64,000 bases of DNA from Neisseria macacae ATCC 33926 (GTDB lineage: Bacteria > Pseudomonadota > Gammaproteobacteria > Burkholderiales > Neisseriaceae). The stretch lies in NCBI RefSeq assembly GCF_022749495.1, contig NZ_CP094241.1, forward strand, positions 806,001-870,000, given 5' to 3'. Both the position numbers and the translations under genes were made by a program. This document shows, piece after piece, positions 17,760 through 26,751 of this stretch. Position 1 is the stretch's first letter, and each line of letters opens with the position of its first letter. Under the pieces are notes generated by a model. The model did no database searches and had not been told where the DNA came from. It worked only from the letters and a program-made list of their open reading frames with translations.

Positions 17760-19433
17760 ATGGAAAAACTCTGGCTCAACAGCTACGAACAAGGCGTCAA
17801 TGCCGAAATCGACATCACGCAATACAGCTCTATCAGCGACGTATTCCGTCAAAGCGTTGAAAAATTCGCGCATCAACCCGCGTTTCAAAACATGGGCAAA
17901 ACGCTCACTTACGCCGAAGTCGGCAAGCTGGCGGAAAATTTCGCTTCCTATCTGCAAAACGTTCTGAAGCTGCCGCGCGGCGAGCGCGTGGCGATTATGC
18001 TGCCCAACCTGTTGCAATACCCGATTGCGCTTTTCGGTATCCTGCAGGCGGGGCTGGTGGCGGTCAACACCAATCCGCTCTACACCCCGCGCGAGCTGGA
18101 GCATCAGTTGAAAGACAGCGGCGCGACCACAATCATCGTTCTGGAAAATTTTGCCAACACGCTGGAGCTGGTGCTGCCGCGCACGCAAATCAAACACGTC
18201 ATCGTCGCCTCTGTCGGAGAAATGTTCGGTTTCTTCAAAGGCACGCTGATGAATTTCGTGCTGCGCAAAATCAAAAAAATGGTGCCCGAATACCGCATTT
18301 CCGGTGCTATTCCTTTTCAGACGACTCTGAAAGAAGGTGCGGCGCATACCTTCCGCCCCGTTACCCTGACCCGCGAAGATACCGCGCTGTTGCAATACAC
18401 GGGCGGCACGACCGGCGTGGCAAAAGGCGCCGTCCTCAGCCACGGCAACATCTGCGCCAATATGCTGCAGGCGAAAGAATGGATTAAAAACCAACTGCGC
18501 GAAGGCAAAGAAACCGTCATCGCCGCGCTGCCGCTTTACCACATCTTCGCCCTGACGGTGAACCTGATGATTTTCACCAATGCCGGTTCCAAAATCATCC
18601 TGATTACCAACCCGCGCGATATGAAAGGCTTTATCGGCGAACTCAAAAAAGAGCGCATCAGCGTCTTCATCGGCGTGAACACCTTGTTTAACGGCATGGT
18701 CAACCAACCCGATTTCGCCGCCGTCGATTTCTCCAATCTGCGCCTGACTTTGGGCGGCGGCATGGCGACTCAAAAAGCCGTCGCCGAAAAATGGAAAAAA
18801 ATTACCGGTACGCCCATCGTCGAAGCCTACGGCCTGACCGAAGCCAGTCCCGGCGTGTGCTGCAACCCGCTCAATATCGAAGCATACAGCGGCGGCATCG
18901 GATTGCCCGTTCCCTCCACCGAAGTCGAATTGCGCGATGCGGACGGCAAAGAAGTCCCCGTCGGACAGCCGGGCGAACTTTGGGTGCGCGGCCCGCAAGT
19001 GATGAAAGGCTACTGGAATCGTCCCGAAGAAACCGCCAAAACCATAGACGCGCGCGGCTTTTTGGAAACCGGCGACATCGCCGTCATGGACGAAAAAGGC
19101 TGGCTGAAACTGGTTGACCGCAAAAAAGACCTTATCGTCGTTTCCGGTTTCAACGTTTATCCGAACGAAATCGAAGAAGTCGTTTCGCACAACGATAAAG
19201 TCATGGAAGTCGCCTGTATCGGCGTGCCCAACGAAAAAACAGGCGAAGCACTCAAAGTCTTCGTCGTCAAAAAAGACCCGAGCCTGACCAAAGAAGAACT
19301 CATCGCATTCTGCCGCTCCGAGCTGACGGCTTATAAAGTGCCGAAAGACATCGAGTTCCGCGACGAGTTGCCCAAGTCCAACGTCGGCAAAATCCTGCGC
19401 CGCGAGCTTCGCGAACAAGCGCAAAACAAATAA
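17760..19433 (+). CDS. fadD: Long-chain fatty acid CoA ligase
   Basis: 557 aa ANL-superfamily enzyme that activates fatty acids to acyl-CoA through acyl-AMP. AMP-binding motif YTGGTTGVAKGAV (about residues 212-224), A4/A5 region EAYGLTEASPGVC (about 357), hinge and A8 core KDLIVVSGFNVYPNEIEEV (about 457-475) and the catalytic Lys near the end in KSNVGKILRRELR. The length and FadD-type motifs fit the long-chain class. It lies between two DUS terminators as a single gene. Confidence 0.9.
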   Translation: MEKLWLNSYEQGVNAEIDITQYSSISDVFRQSVEKFAHQPAFQNMGKTLTYAEVGKLAENFASYLQNVLKLPRGERVAIMLPNLLQYPIALFGILQAGLVAVNTNPLYTPRELEHQLKDSGATTIIVLENFANTLELVLPRTQIKHVIVASVGEMFGFFKGTLMNFVLRKIKKMVPEYRISGAIPFQTTLKEGAAHTFRPVTLTREDTALLQYTGGTTGVAKGAVLSHGNICANMLQAKEWIKNQLREGKETVIAALPLYHIFALTVNLMIFTNAGSKIILITNPRDMKGFIGELKKERISVFIGVNTLFNGMVNQPDFAAVDFSNLRLTLGGGMATQKAVAEKWKKITGTPIVEAYGLTEASPGVCCNPLNIEAYSGGIGLPVPSTEVELRDADGKEVPVGQPGELWVRGPQVMKGYWNRPEETAKTIDARGFLETGDIAVMDEKGWLKLVDRKKDLIVVSGFNVYPNEIEEVVSHNDKVMEVACIGVPNEKTGEALKVFVVKKDPSLTKEELIAFCRSELTAYKVPKDIEFRDELPKSNVGKILRRELREQAQNK

Positions 19434-19438
19434 CACCG

Positions 19439-19481
19439 AAAGGTCGTCTGAAAAGCATCCCGCACCTTTCAGACGACCTTT
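19439..19481 (+). terminator. Inverted DUS pair after fadD
   Basis: AAAGGTCGTCTGAAAAG and CTTTCAGACGACCTTT. Confidence 0.75.
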
Positions 19482-19502
19482 AATCATCATGGAAACCAGC
19501 AC

Positions 19503-20483
19503 ATGACCCATACCGTCCATCTTCAATTTGAAGACATCGACAACACCGTCCTCCAACGCCTCTGCGGCGCGCTTGACGGCAACCTCGAAGCCTTGGGCAA
19601 AGCCCTCGACATCCAAATCAGCCGCCGCTTCGAACACTTCACCTTCATGGGCGAACTCGCCCACGCCGGCCGCCGCGCCTTGCTCGCGCTCGCCGAAGCC
19701 GCCGAACAAGGTGATCTGGACGACAACGCCATCCGTCTCGCCGCCGTCGAAGCCAAAACCGCCGACGAGAAACACGAAGAAAAACACCACGACCAACAAT
19801 ATTATTTCCGCACCAAGCGCGGCAGCATAGGCGGGCGTACCCCGCGCCAAAACGGCTACATCCGCGCTTTGTTAAACCACGACGTCGTCTTCGGGCTGGG
19901 GCCCGCCGGTACGGGTAAAACCTATCTCGCCGTTGCTGCCGCCGTCGATGCCATGGAAAAACACCAAATCGAACGCATCGTTCTCGTCCGCCCCGCCGTC
20001 GAAGCAGGCGAAAAACTCGGCTTCCTGCCCGGCGATTTGGCGCAAAAAGTTGACCCCTACCTGCGCCCGCTTTACGACGCGCTCTACGATCTGATGGGCT
20101 TCGACCGCGTGACCAAACTGATGGAAAAAGGCCTGATCGAAATCGCCCCGCTCGCCTACATGCGCGGCCGCACGCTCAACGGCGCGTATGTGATTTTGGA
20201 CGAAGCGCAAAACACTACGCCCGAACAGATGAAAATGTTCCTGACCCGCATCGGTTTCGGCGCGAAAGCCGTCATCACCGGCGATATTAGCCAAATCGAC
20301 CTCCCGCGCAACGTCAAATCCGGCTTGAAAGACGCACGTGAAAAACTGCGCGACGTGGAAGGGCTGTATTTCCACACCTTCACCAGCGAAGACGTCGTCC
20401 GTCATCCGCTGGTACAGAAAATTGTGGAAGCGTATGAAGCGGCAGAAGAGCAAGCCGAAAGAAGCAGCGCCGCTGAACGGTAA
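19503..20483 (+). CDS. phoH: PhoH-like ATPase (YbeZ family)
   Basis: 326 aa. P-loop [11 protein letters not shown] (about residues 132-142), Walker [11 protein letters not shown] (about 228-237) and the [11 protein letters not shown] motif typical of PhoH ATPases, which belong to an RNA-helicase-like fold and are linked to ribosome/RNA quality control with YbeY. In most proteobacteria ybeY follows this gene directly; here a terminator and a Correia element follow instead, and no ybeY is in the window. Confidence 0.9.
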   Translation: MTHTVHLQFEDIDNTVLQRLCGALDGNLEALGKALDIQISRRFEHFTFMGELAHAGRRALLALAEAAEQGDLDDNAIRLAAVEAKTADEKHEEKHHDQQYYFRTKRGSIGGRTPRQNGYIRALLNHDVVFGLGPAGTGKTYLAVAAAVDAMEKHQIERIVLVRPAVEAGEKLGFLPGDLAQKVDPYLRPLYDALYDLMGFDRVTKLMEKGLIEIAPLAYMRGRTLNGAYVILDEAQNTTPEQMKMFLTRIGFGAKAVITGDISQIDLPRNVKSGLKDAREKLRDVEGLYFHTFTSEDVVRHPLVQKIVEAYEAAEEQAERSSAAER

Positions 20484-20495
20484 ACAATGAGGTTT

Positions 20496-20544
20496 AAAAA
20501 GGTCGTCTGAAAACCTGAAATACGGGTTTTCAGACGACCTTTTT
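20496..20544 (+). terminator. Inverted DUS pair after phoH
   Basis: AAAAAGGTCGTCTGAAAACC and GGTTTTCAGACGACCTTTTT style hairpin with T run. Confidence 0.8.
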
Positions 20545-20551
20545 CATATTT

Positions 20552-20621
20552 TATAGTGGATTAACTTTAAATCAGGACAAGGCGAGGTAACGCCGTCCTG
20601 GTTTAAAGTTAATCCACTATA
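20552..20621. repeat. Correia element, short internally deleted form, 70 bp
   Basis: Both ends (TATAGTGGATTAACTTTAAA and TTAATCCACTATA) are intact but the central part seen in 107-bp copies is missing. The next 288 bases up to the promoter at 20910 hold one unpaired DUS (about 20848) and no gene. Confidence 0.85.
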
Positions 20622-20909
20622 TTAAAGTCAAAATGGATGAAGCAGCCCATCTTGTTATGCCTTATTTTGTGCTGCCGAAAATTGGATATTGTTAACAATA
20701 TTATCGAGTCTGATATGCGGTCGTTGCTGTTTTTAAAGCATTAGCCTGATGATATAAAATTTCAGACGATTTTTTTAAAAACAAGGGCTTTAGTTTTAGT
20801 AGCCGATTTTGGCGACGATATCGGGTAACGGGGTGTCAGGTTTCAGAGGTCGTCTGAAAATAAATTCATATATAAATTAATCAATTTTGAAAATACTGAC
20901 TACATGCTA

Positions 20910-20938
20910 TTACATTTCATTTGGAAATTGGTTATAGT
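20910..20938 (+). promoter_or_regulatory. Promoter of glutamate dehydrogenase gene
   Basis: TTACAT (20910-20915), a 17-base spacer, then TATAGT (20933-20938). Transcription would start near 20945, leaving a leader of about 43 bases that contains the AGAAGGAAGAG ribosome site. Confidence 0.6.
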
Positions 20939-20987
20939 TACAACTGTGAAGCTCTTAAATTTCAACCAGACATAAGAAGGAAGAGAA

Positions 20988-22253
20988 ATGTCCCAATCCG
21001 CCGCAAAAGAAACCCTTAACCCTTTCGAAATCGCCCGCAAACAGGTCAAAACTGCCTGCGACCGACTCAATGCCGATCCTGCGGTGTATGAAATCCTGAA
21101 AAGCCCGCAACGCGTTTTGGAAGTTACCTTCCCCGTCAAACTCGACAACGGCACGGTCAAGACCTTCACCGGCTACCGTTCGCAACACAACAACGCCGTC
21201 GGCCCGTACAAAGGCGGCGTGCGCTTCCATCCCAATGTGAATTTGGACGAAGTCAAAGCACTGTCGATTTGGATGACCATCAAATGCTGCGTTGCGGGCA
21301 TTCCTTACGGCGGCGGCAAAGGCGGCATTACCTTGGATCCGCGCGATTATTCCGAAGCAGAGTTGGAACGCATTTCACGCGCTTATTCCGAAGCCATCTC
21401 CCCGCTCATCGGCGAGAAAATCGATATTCCCGCTCCCGATGTGAACACCAACGGCAAAATCATGTCGTGGATGGTTGATGCCTACGAAAACGTCGTTAAA
21501 AAATCCGCGCCGGGCGTGTTCACTGGTAAACCGGTCGAATTCGGCGGCTCTTTGGCGCGTACCGAAGCGACAGGTTACGGCGTAAACTTCGCTGCCGTTC
21601 AAGCTTTGGAAAAACTCGGCAAAGACGTCAAAGGCGCGACCTACGCCATTCAAGGCTTCGGCAATGTGGGCTACCACACTGGCTATTACGCGCATCAATC
21701 CGGCGCGAAAGTCGTCGCCGTTTCCACCGTCGATGTCGCCATCTACAATGAAAACGGCTTGGATATGGAAGCCCTCTTCAAAGAGTTCCAAGAAAAAGGC
21801 TTCATTACCAACGAAGCGGGTTACGGCAAAGAAATCAGCAACGCCGAACTCTTGGCATTGGATGTGGACGTACTCGCCCCTTGCGCGCTGGAAAACCAAC
21901 TGACTTCCGAAAACGCCGGCAAAGTCCGCGCTAAAATCGTCGTCGAAGGCGCAAACGGTCCGACTACGCCCGAAGCCGATGCCATCCTGCGCCAAAACGG
22001 CGTGTTGGTCGTGCCTGATATTCTGGCGAACTGCGGCGGCGTGGTCGTTTCCTATTTCGAATGGGTGCAAAACCTGCAAGGCTATTACTGGGAATTTGAC
22101 GAAGTTCAGGAAAAAGAAACCGTTGTCCTGCGCCGCGCGTTCCGCGATATTTGGAATCTGGCGCAAGAGTATGACGTGGACTTGCGTACAGCGTCTTATA
22201 TGATGAGTATCCGCCGCGTTGAAAAAGCGATGAAGCTGCGCGGTTGGTACTGA
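20988..22253 (+). CDS. Glutamate dehydrogenase (Glu/Leu/Phe/Val family)
   Basis: 421 aa. Catalyses reversible oxidative deamination of glutamate to 2-oxoglutarate. Substrate-binding GPYKGGVRFHP (about residues 72-82), catalytic Lys in IPYGGGKGGI (about 104-113), and a Rossmann motif YAIQGFGNVGYH (about 220-231). The size and sequence resemble the catabolic RocG/GudB-type NAD enzymes rather than the longer NADP type starting near 444 aa; cofactor use is inferred from this resemblance. Strong ribosome site AGAAGGAAGAG before the ATG. Confidence 0.9.
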   Translation: MSQSAAKETLNPFEIARKQVKTACDRLNADPAVYEILKSPQRVLEVTFPVKLDNGTVKTFTGYRSQHNNAVGPYKGGVRFHPNVNLDEVKALSIWMTIKCCVAGIPYGGGKGGITLDPRDYSEAELERISRAYSEAISPLIGEKIDIPAPDVNTNGKIMSWMVDAYENVVKKSAPGVFTGKPVEFGGSLARTEATGYGVNFAAVQALEKLGKDVKGATYAIQGFGNVGYHTGYYAHQSGAKVVAVSTVDVAIYNENGLDMEALFKEFQEKGFITNEAGYGKEISNAELLALDVDVLAPCALENQLTSENAGKVRAKIVVEGANGPTTPEADAILRQNGVLVVPDILANCGGVVVSYFEWVQNLQGYYWEFDEVQEKETVVLRRAFRDIWNLAQEYDVDLRTASYMMSIRRVEKAMKLRGWY

Positions 22254-22278
22254 TCAAATTTTGAAGCGTTAGTTTGAG

Positions 22279-22312
22279 AAAAGGTCGTCTGAAAAATTTT
22301 CAGACGACCTTT
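22279..22312 (+). terminator. Inverted DUS pair
   Basis: AAAAGGTCGTCTGAAAAATT and TTTTCAGACGACCTTT, almost loop-free. Confidence 0.8.
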
Positions 22313-22351
22313 GGGCTTTTTGGTTGTGACATTAAACAACAATAAAGGTTT

Positions 22352-22613
22352 TATAGTGGATTAACTTTAAACCAGTACGGCGTTGCCTCGCCTTAGCTCA
22401 AAGAGAACGATTCTCTAAGGTGCTGAAGCACCAAGTGAATCGGTTCCATACTATAGTGGATTAAAATAAAAATGAGACAAGGCGGCAACGCCCGCCGTGT
22501 ACGGGTAGTACATAAGGGCGTTGGCAACGCCGTATCATTGCAATTTTAATCCACTATATTTGTACTGTCTGCGGCTTCGTCGCCTCGTCCTGATTTAAAG
22601 TTAATCCACTATA
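22352..22613. repeat. 157-bp class Correia element interrupted by another element
   Basis: The outer element runs from TATAGTGGATTAACTTTAAA (22352) to TTAATCCACTATA (22613). Its interior carries the long-form insert (TTAGCTCAAAGAGAACGATT). At 22452-22558 it is cut by a complete element of the second family. Removing the inner element and one TA restores the normal 157-bp sequence. Confidence 0.88.
22452..22558. repeat. Nested Correia-type element, second family, 107 bp
   Basis: Same sequence class as 9411-9517. It sits in the outer element at GGTTCCATAC-TA-TTTGTACTG; the TA is found at both ends of the insert, consistent with insertion into a TA dinucleotide with TA duplication. Confidence 0.88.
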
Positions 22614-22620
22614 TCTATGT

Positions 22621-22663
22621 AGGGTCGTCTGAAAAACTGAAATCATGTGTTTCAGACGACCCC
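22621..22663. repeat. Inverted DUS pair
   Basis: GGGTCGTCTGAAAAACTGAA and TTTCAGACGACCC. No T run on either side; uptake signal rather than a clear terminator. Confidence 0.6.
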
Positions 22664-22717
22664 GTATGGTTTGATGATCGATGCGGTAAGGTATGTTTGA
22701 TGTAACACCTATTACAT

Positions 22718-22749
22718 AAAATCCCCCGAATGTTTCCAATCGGGGGATT
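22718..22749 (-). terminator. Terminator of ppsA
   Basis: On the minus strand AATCCCCCGAT, a short loop and TCGGGGGATTTT: a strong 10-bp stem with a T run, 20 bases after the ppsA stop. It contains no DUS. Confidence 0.85.
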
Positions 22750-22769
22750 GTTCAATGTTGATAAAAAGC

Positions 22770-25154
22770 TTATTTATTCAACTCGTTAGCCAAATACAGC
22801 CAAGTTTCGATGACGGTATCCGGATTCAGGGAAACGCTTTCGATGCCTTCTTGAACCAGCCATTTGGCGAAATCCGGATGGTCTGACGGACCTTGACCGC
22901 AGATACCGACGTATTTGTTTTGCTTGCGGCAGGCAGAGATTGCCAAATGCAGCATCACTTTGACGGCAGGGTTGCGTTCGTCAAACGATTCGGACACCAA
23001 GCCGCTGTCGCGGTCGAGGCCGAGGGTCAGTTGGGTCATGTCGTTGGAACCGATAGAGAAGCCGTCGAAGTATTGCAGGAATTGTTCTGCCAATACCGCG
23101 TTGCTCGGCAGTTCGCACATCATGATCAGGCGCAGGCCGTTTTTACCGCGTTCCAAACCGTTTTCTTTCAAGGCTTTGACGACGGCTTCGGCTTCGCCCA
23201 ACGTGCGGACGAACGGAATCATGATTTCGACGTTGGTCAGCCCCATTTCGTCACGGACGCGTTTGAGGGCTTTGCATTCGAGCGCGAAGCAGTCTTTGAA
23301 GCTTTCGGCGACATAACGCGCCGCGCCACGGAAGCCCAGCATCGGGTTTTCTTCGTGCGGTTCGTAAATGCTGCCGCCGACCAAGTTGGCGTATTCGTTG
23401 GATTTGAAGTCGGACATACGGACGATGGTTTTACGCGGATAAACCGATGCGGCCAATGTTGCCACGCCTTCGGCGATTTTATCGACGTAGAAGTCGACAG
23501 GGGAGGCGTAGCCGGCGATGCGGCGGGTAATTTCCGCTTTCAATTCATCGTCTTGTTTGTCAAATTCCAACAAGGCTTTCGGGTGGATGCCGATTTGGCG
23601 GTTGATGATGAATTCCATGCGTGCCAAGCCGATGCCTTCGCTCGGCAGGTTGGCGAAGCTGAATGCCAGTTCGGGGTTGCCGACGTTCATCATGACTTTA
23701 ACCGGCGCTTTGGGCATATTGTCCAAGGCAACGTCGGTGATTTGTACGTCCAGCAGACCGGAATAGATAAAGCCTGTATCGCCTTCGGCACAGGAGACGG
23801 TAACTTCTTGACCGTTGCTCAGCAATTCGGTCGCATTGCCGCAGCCGACTACGGCAGGAATACCCAGTTCGCGCGCGATGATGGCGGCGTGGCAGGTGCG
23901 GCCGCCGCGGTTGGTGACGATGGCAGAAGCGCGTTTCATTACCGGCTCCCAATCCGGGTCGGTCATGTCGGTAACGAGTACGTCGCCTGCTTCAACGGAA
24001 TCCATTTCGGAGGCGTCTTTCACCAAGCGGACTTTGCCTTGACCGACTTTTTGACCGATGGCGCGGCCTTCGCACAAGACGTTTTTGTCGCCGTTGATGT
24101 CGAAGCGGCGCAGGTTGCGGCTGCTTTCTTCTTGGGATTTCACGGTCTCGGGGCGGGCTTGCAGGATGTAGAGTTTGCCGTCCAAGCCGTCACGGCCCCA
24201 TTCGATATCCATCGGGCGGCCGTAGTGTTTTTCGATTGTCAGCGCGTAGTGTGCCAACTCGGTGATTTCTTCGTCGGTAATGGAGAAACGGTTGCGGTCT
24301 TCTTCGGGAACATCGACGTTCATCACGGATTTACCGGCTTCTGCTTTGTCGGTAAAGATCATTTTGATTTGTTTCGAACCCATGGTTTTGCGCAGGATGG
24401 CAGGTTTGCCTGCTTTCAGCGTGGGTTTGAATACATAGAATTCATCGGGGTTGACCGCGCCTTGTACGACGTTTTCGCCCAGACCGTAAGATGAAGTCAC
24501 GAAAACGACTTGGTCGAAGCCGGATTCGGTGTCGAGGGTGAACATGACGCCGGACGCGCCGCTGTCGGAACGCACCATGCGTTGCACGCCTGCGGAGAGG
24601 GCGACGATGTCGTGTTCGAAGCCTTTATGTACGCGGTAGGAGATGGCCCGGTCGTTGTACAAAGAAGCGAATACATGGCGCATGGCTTCTTTAACGTTTT
24701 CCAAGCCGTTGATATTCAAGAAGGTTTCTTGTTGACCTGCAAACGATGCGTCGGGCAGGTCTTCGGCGGTCGCAGAAGAACGGACGGCAACGGAAATGTC
24801 CGCGCCGCCTGCGTCTGCAACCATTTTGTTCCATGCCGTTTCGATTTCGGCATCCAGTTGTTCGGGGAAGGGCGTATCCAAAATCCATTGGCGGATTTCT
24901 TTACCGACGCGCGCCAGTTCGGCGACATCTTCCACATCCAGTTGTGCCAGTGCGGCGGAAATACGCTCGCTCAGTCCGTTGTGCGCCAAAAATGCGCGGT
25001 AGGCTTCGGCAGTAGTGGCAAAGCCGCCGGGGACGCGGACGCCTTTTTCAGTCAGCTGACTGATCATTTCACCTAGGGAGGCGTTTTTGCCGCCCACGCT
25101 TTCAACATCAGTCATACGCAGGTTTTCAAACCAAATTACGTAGTTGTCAGCCAT
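22770..25154 (-). CDS. ppsA: Phosphoenolpyruvate synthase
   Basis: 794 aa from ATG 25154 (a TTG at 25166 would add four residues). Converts pyruvate, ATP and water to PEP, AMP and phosphate for gluconeogenesis. N-terminal ATP-grasp domain ([11 protein letters not shown] at about residue 18; [13 protein letters not shown]), central phosphohistidine domain with the catalytic His in [17 protein letters not shown], and a C-terminal PEP/pyruvate TIM barrel ([31 protein letters not shown], and the catalytic Cys in [10 protein letters not shown]). Divergent from its regulator ppsR. Confidence 0.96.
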   Translation of the reverse strand: MADNYVIWFENLRMTDVESVGGKNASLGEMISQLTEKGVRVPGGFATTAEAYRAFLAHNGLSERISAALAQLDVEDVAELARVGKEIRQWILDTPFPEQLDAEIETAWNKMVADAGGADISVAVRSSATAEDLPDASFAGQQETFLNINGLENVKEAMRHVFASLYNDRAISYRVHKGFEHDIVALSAGVQRMVRSDSGASGVMFTLDTESGFDQVVFVTSSYGLGENVVQGAVNPDEFYVFKPTLKAGKPAILRKTMGSKQIKMIFTDKAEAGKSVMNVDVPEEDRNRFSITDEEITELAHYALTIEKHYGRPMDIEWGRDGLDGKLYILQARPETVKSQEESSRNLRRFDINGDKNVLCEGRAIGQKVGQGKVRLVKDASEMDSVEAGDVLVTDMTDPDWEPVMKRASAIVTNRGGRTCHAAIIARELGIPAVVGCGNATELLSNGQEVTVSCAEGDTGFIYSGLLDVQITDVALDNMPKAPVKVMMNVGNPELAFSFANLPSEGIGLARMEFIINRQIGIHPKALLEFDKQDDELKAEITRRIAGYASPVDFYVDKIAEGVATLAASVYPRKTIVRMSDFKSNEYANLVGGSIYEPHEENPMLGFRGAARYVAESFKDCFALECKALKRVRDEMGLTNVEIMIPFVRTLGEAEAVVKALKENGLERGKNGLRLIMMCELPSNAVLAEQFLQYFDGFSIGSNDMTQLTLGLDRDSGLVSESFDERNPAVKVMLHLAISACRKQNKYVGICGQGPSDHPDFAKWLVQEGIESVSLNPDTVIETWLYLANELNK

Positions 25155-25572
25155 TTGTGTGTCCAATCCAAGATATGTTAAAAAAGAAACGAATACGCTT
25201 TGTTATTTTAAGCGATTCAAACGACCGCTGTCATGCTTTTTCTGTCTCGATTTATTTGCGGGTCGTCTGAAAAATTGCGGGCTTCAGGCGTGTAGTCAAA
25301 TGAAATCTGATGGGGGAGTCAGTATTCCCGTTGTCTATTTCTTTGTAAAACATAAGGTTTGAAATAGATTAATGACTGATTGGTAGAGTTTGGAAAGGTT
25401 TTAGATGGGTATAAAATTTTAAGATAATTCGATTATTGAAATAAAAATGCGTTTAAAGGTGGGTTTAATTGCATTGTAGTTGGGTGTAATTTAAGCGTAT
25501 TCCCTTTATTTAGAAGGTTTCAGCTGCTATGATAACCGTCTGCAACTGTCTTAAATTTCAAAGGATGACTGA
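25155..25572. other. Divergent ppsA/ppsR intergenic region
   Basis: 418 bases, AT-rich, no gene. One unpaired DUS (GGTCGTCTGAAAA, about 25261). It must hold promoters for both genes; no pair of boxes was clear enough to mark. Confidence 0.4.
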
Positions 25573-26394
25573 ATGACCGCCCCGCGCCATGTGTTTTATA
25601 TTTCCGACCGTACCGGCCTGACTGCTGAAAATATCGGTGAGGCACTGCTGAATCAGTTTGGCAGAATCGAATTCAAACGCCACACCTATCCCTTCATCGA
25701 TACGCCTGAAAAAGCGCGTACCGTCGTCGAAATAGTCAACCGCAACGCTCAGGAAAACGGTTTGCGCCCGATTGCCTTCGTCAGCGTCGTCAATGACGAA
25801 ATCCGTGAAATCATCAAAAAAGCGGGTGCTTTCCATATCAATTTTTTCGAAACCTTCCTCGGGCTTTTGGAAAAAGAACTCAACACCGAGGCGGTTGCCG
25901 CCGAACAGGGTCACCACAGTATCGGCAATACGCAACGCTACGATGCGCGTATGGAGGCGGTCAATTTCTCGCTCAACCACGATGACGGCGTCAGCGATAA
26001 AAACCTGAAAGAAGCCGATGTGATCCTGATGGGCGTATCGCGTTCGGGCAAAACGCCGACTTGTCTTTACCTTGCCTTGCAATACGGTATCCGCGCCGCC
26101 AATTACCCGCTGATTCCCGACGATTTGGAATCCACCGACCTGCCGCGCATGGTCAAACCTTACAAAGACAAACTGTTCGGCCTGACCATTCAACCCGAAC
26201 GCCTGCAGGCCATCCGTCAAGAGCGCCGTCCGAATTCGACTTATGCCAAAATCGATACCTGCCGCAGTGAGATTGCCGATGCGCAAAATATGTTTAAACG
26301 TCACGGTATTCCGTTCACCAATACGACCGATAAATCGGTGGAAGAACTTGCCGTCCATATTCTTCAAGCCTGCAAATTGAAACGGCGTTTTTGA
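25573..26394 (+). CDS. ppsR: PEP synthase regulatory protein
   Basis: 273 aa DUF299-family bifunctional ADP-dependent kinase and Pi-dependent phosphorylase that switches PEP synthase off and on by modifying a Thr next to the catalytic His. The P-loop-like GVSRSGKTPTCLYLA lies at about residues 155-169; the N-terminal FYISDRTGLTAENIGEALL and C-terminal VEELAVHILQ also match. Divergent pairing with ppsA supports the assignment. ATG preceded by AAAGGAT. Confidence 0.95.
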   Translation: MTAPRHVFYISDRTGLTAENIGEALLNQFGRIEFKRHTYPFIDTPEKARTVVEIVNRNAQENGLRPIAFVSVVNDEIREIIKKAGAFHINFFETFLGLLEKELNTEAVAAEQGHHSIGNTQRYDARMEAVNFSLNHDDGVSDKNLKEADVILMGVSRSGKTPTCLYLALQYGIRAANYPLIPDDLESTDLPRMVKPYKDKLFGLTIQPERLQAIRQERRPNSTYAKIDTCRSEIADAQNMFKRHGIPFTNTTDKSVEELAVHILQACKLKRRF

Positions 26395-26417
26395 GGCGTA
26401 ACATATTGACTATTAAT

Positions 26418-26461
26418 AAAAGGTCGTCTGAAACACGGAAGCGCGTTTCAGACGACCTTTT
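26418..26461 (+). terminator. Inverted DUS pair after ppsR
   Basis: AAAAGGTCGTCTGAAACACG and CGTTTCAGACGACCTTTT. Confidence 0.8.
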
Positions 26462-26542
26462 GCTGTCATGAATGCTTGGATTTACTTACATTTGCTATTA
26501 TAATGCGCGTTTGGATTGGCCGTTTGAGGTCGTCTGAAAATA

Positions 26543-26649
26543 TATAGTGGATTAACTTTAAACCAGTACGGCGTTGCTTCGCCTTGCCGTACTATCTGTA
26601 CTGTCTACGGCTTCGTCGCCTTGTCCTGATTTAAATTTAATCCACTATA
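26543..26649. repeat. Correia element, 107 bp
   Basis: TATAGTGGATTAACTTTAAA to TTTAATCCACTATA, about 100 bases before pnp. It comes directly after an unpaired DUS. Confidence 0.9.
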
Positions 26650-26751
26650 GTTTTTACCAACCGCCGCACACCTGAAACCCTAACTATGCACATTCTCACT
26701 TTTAGTGTGCATTATTAGTGTTTTAGCGTGCGGCATTCTGAAAGGAACGAA

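Noticed and set aside
17721..19850. A 709-aa minus-strand gene
   Set aside because: Shadow of fadD and phoH; Phe/Asp/Gly-rich nonsense composition.
22893..24494. A 533-aa plus-strand gene
   Set aside because: Shadow of ppsA in a GC-rich region.
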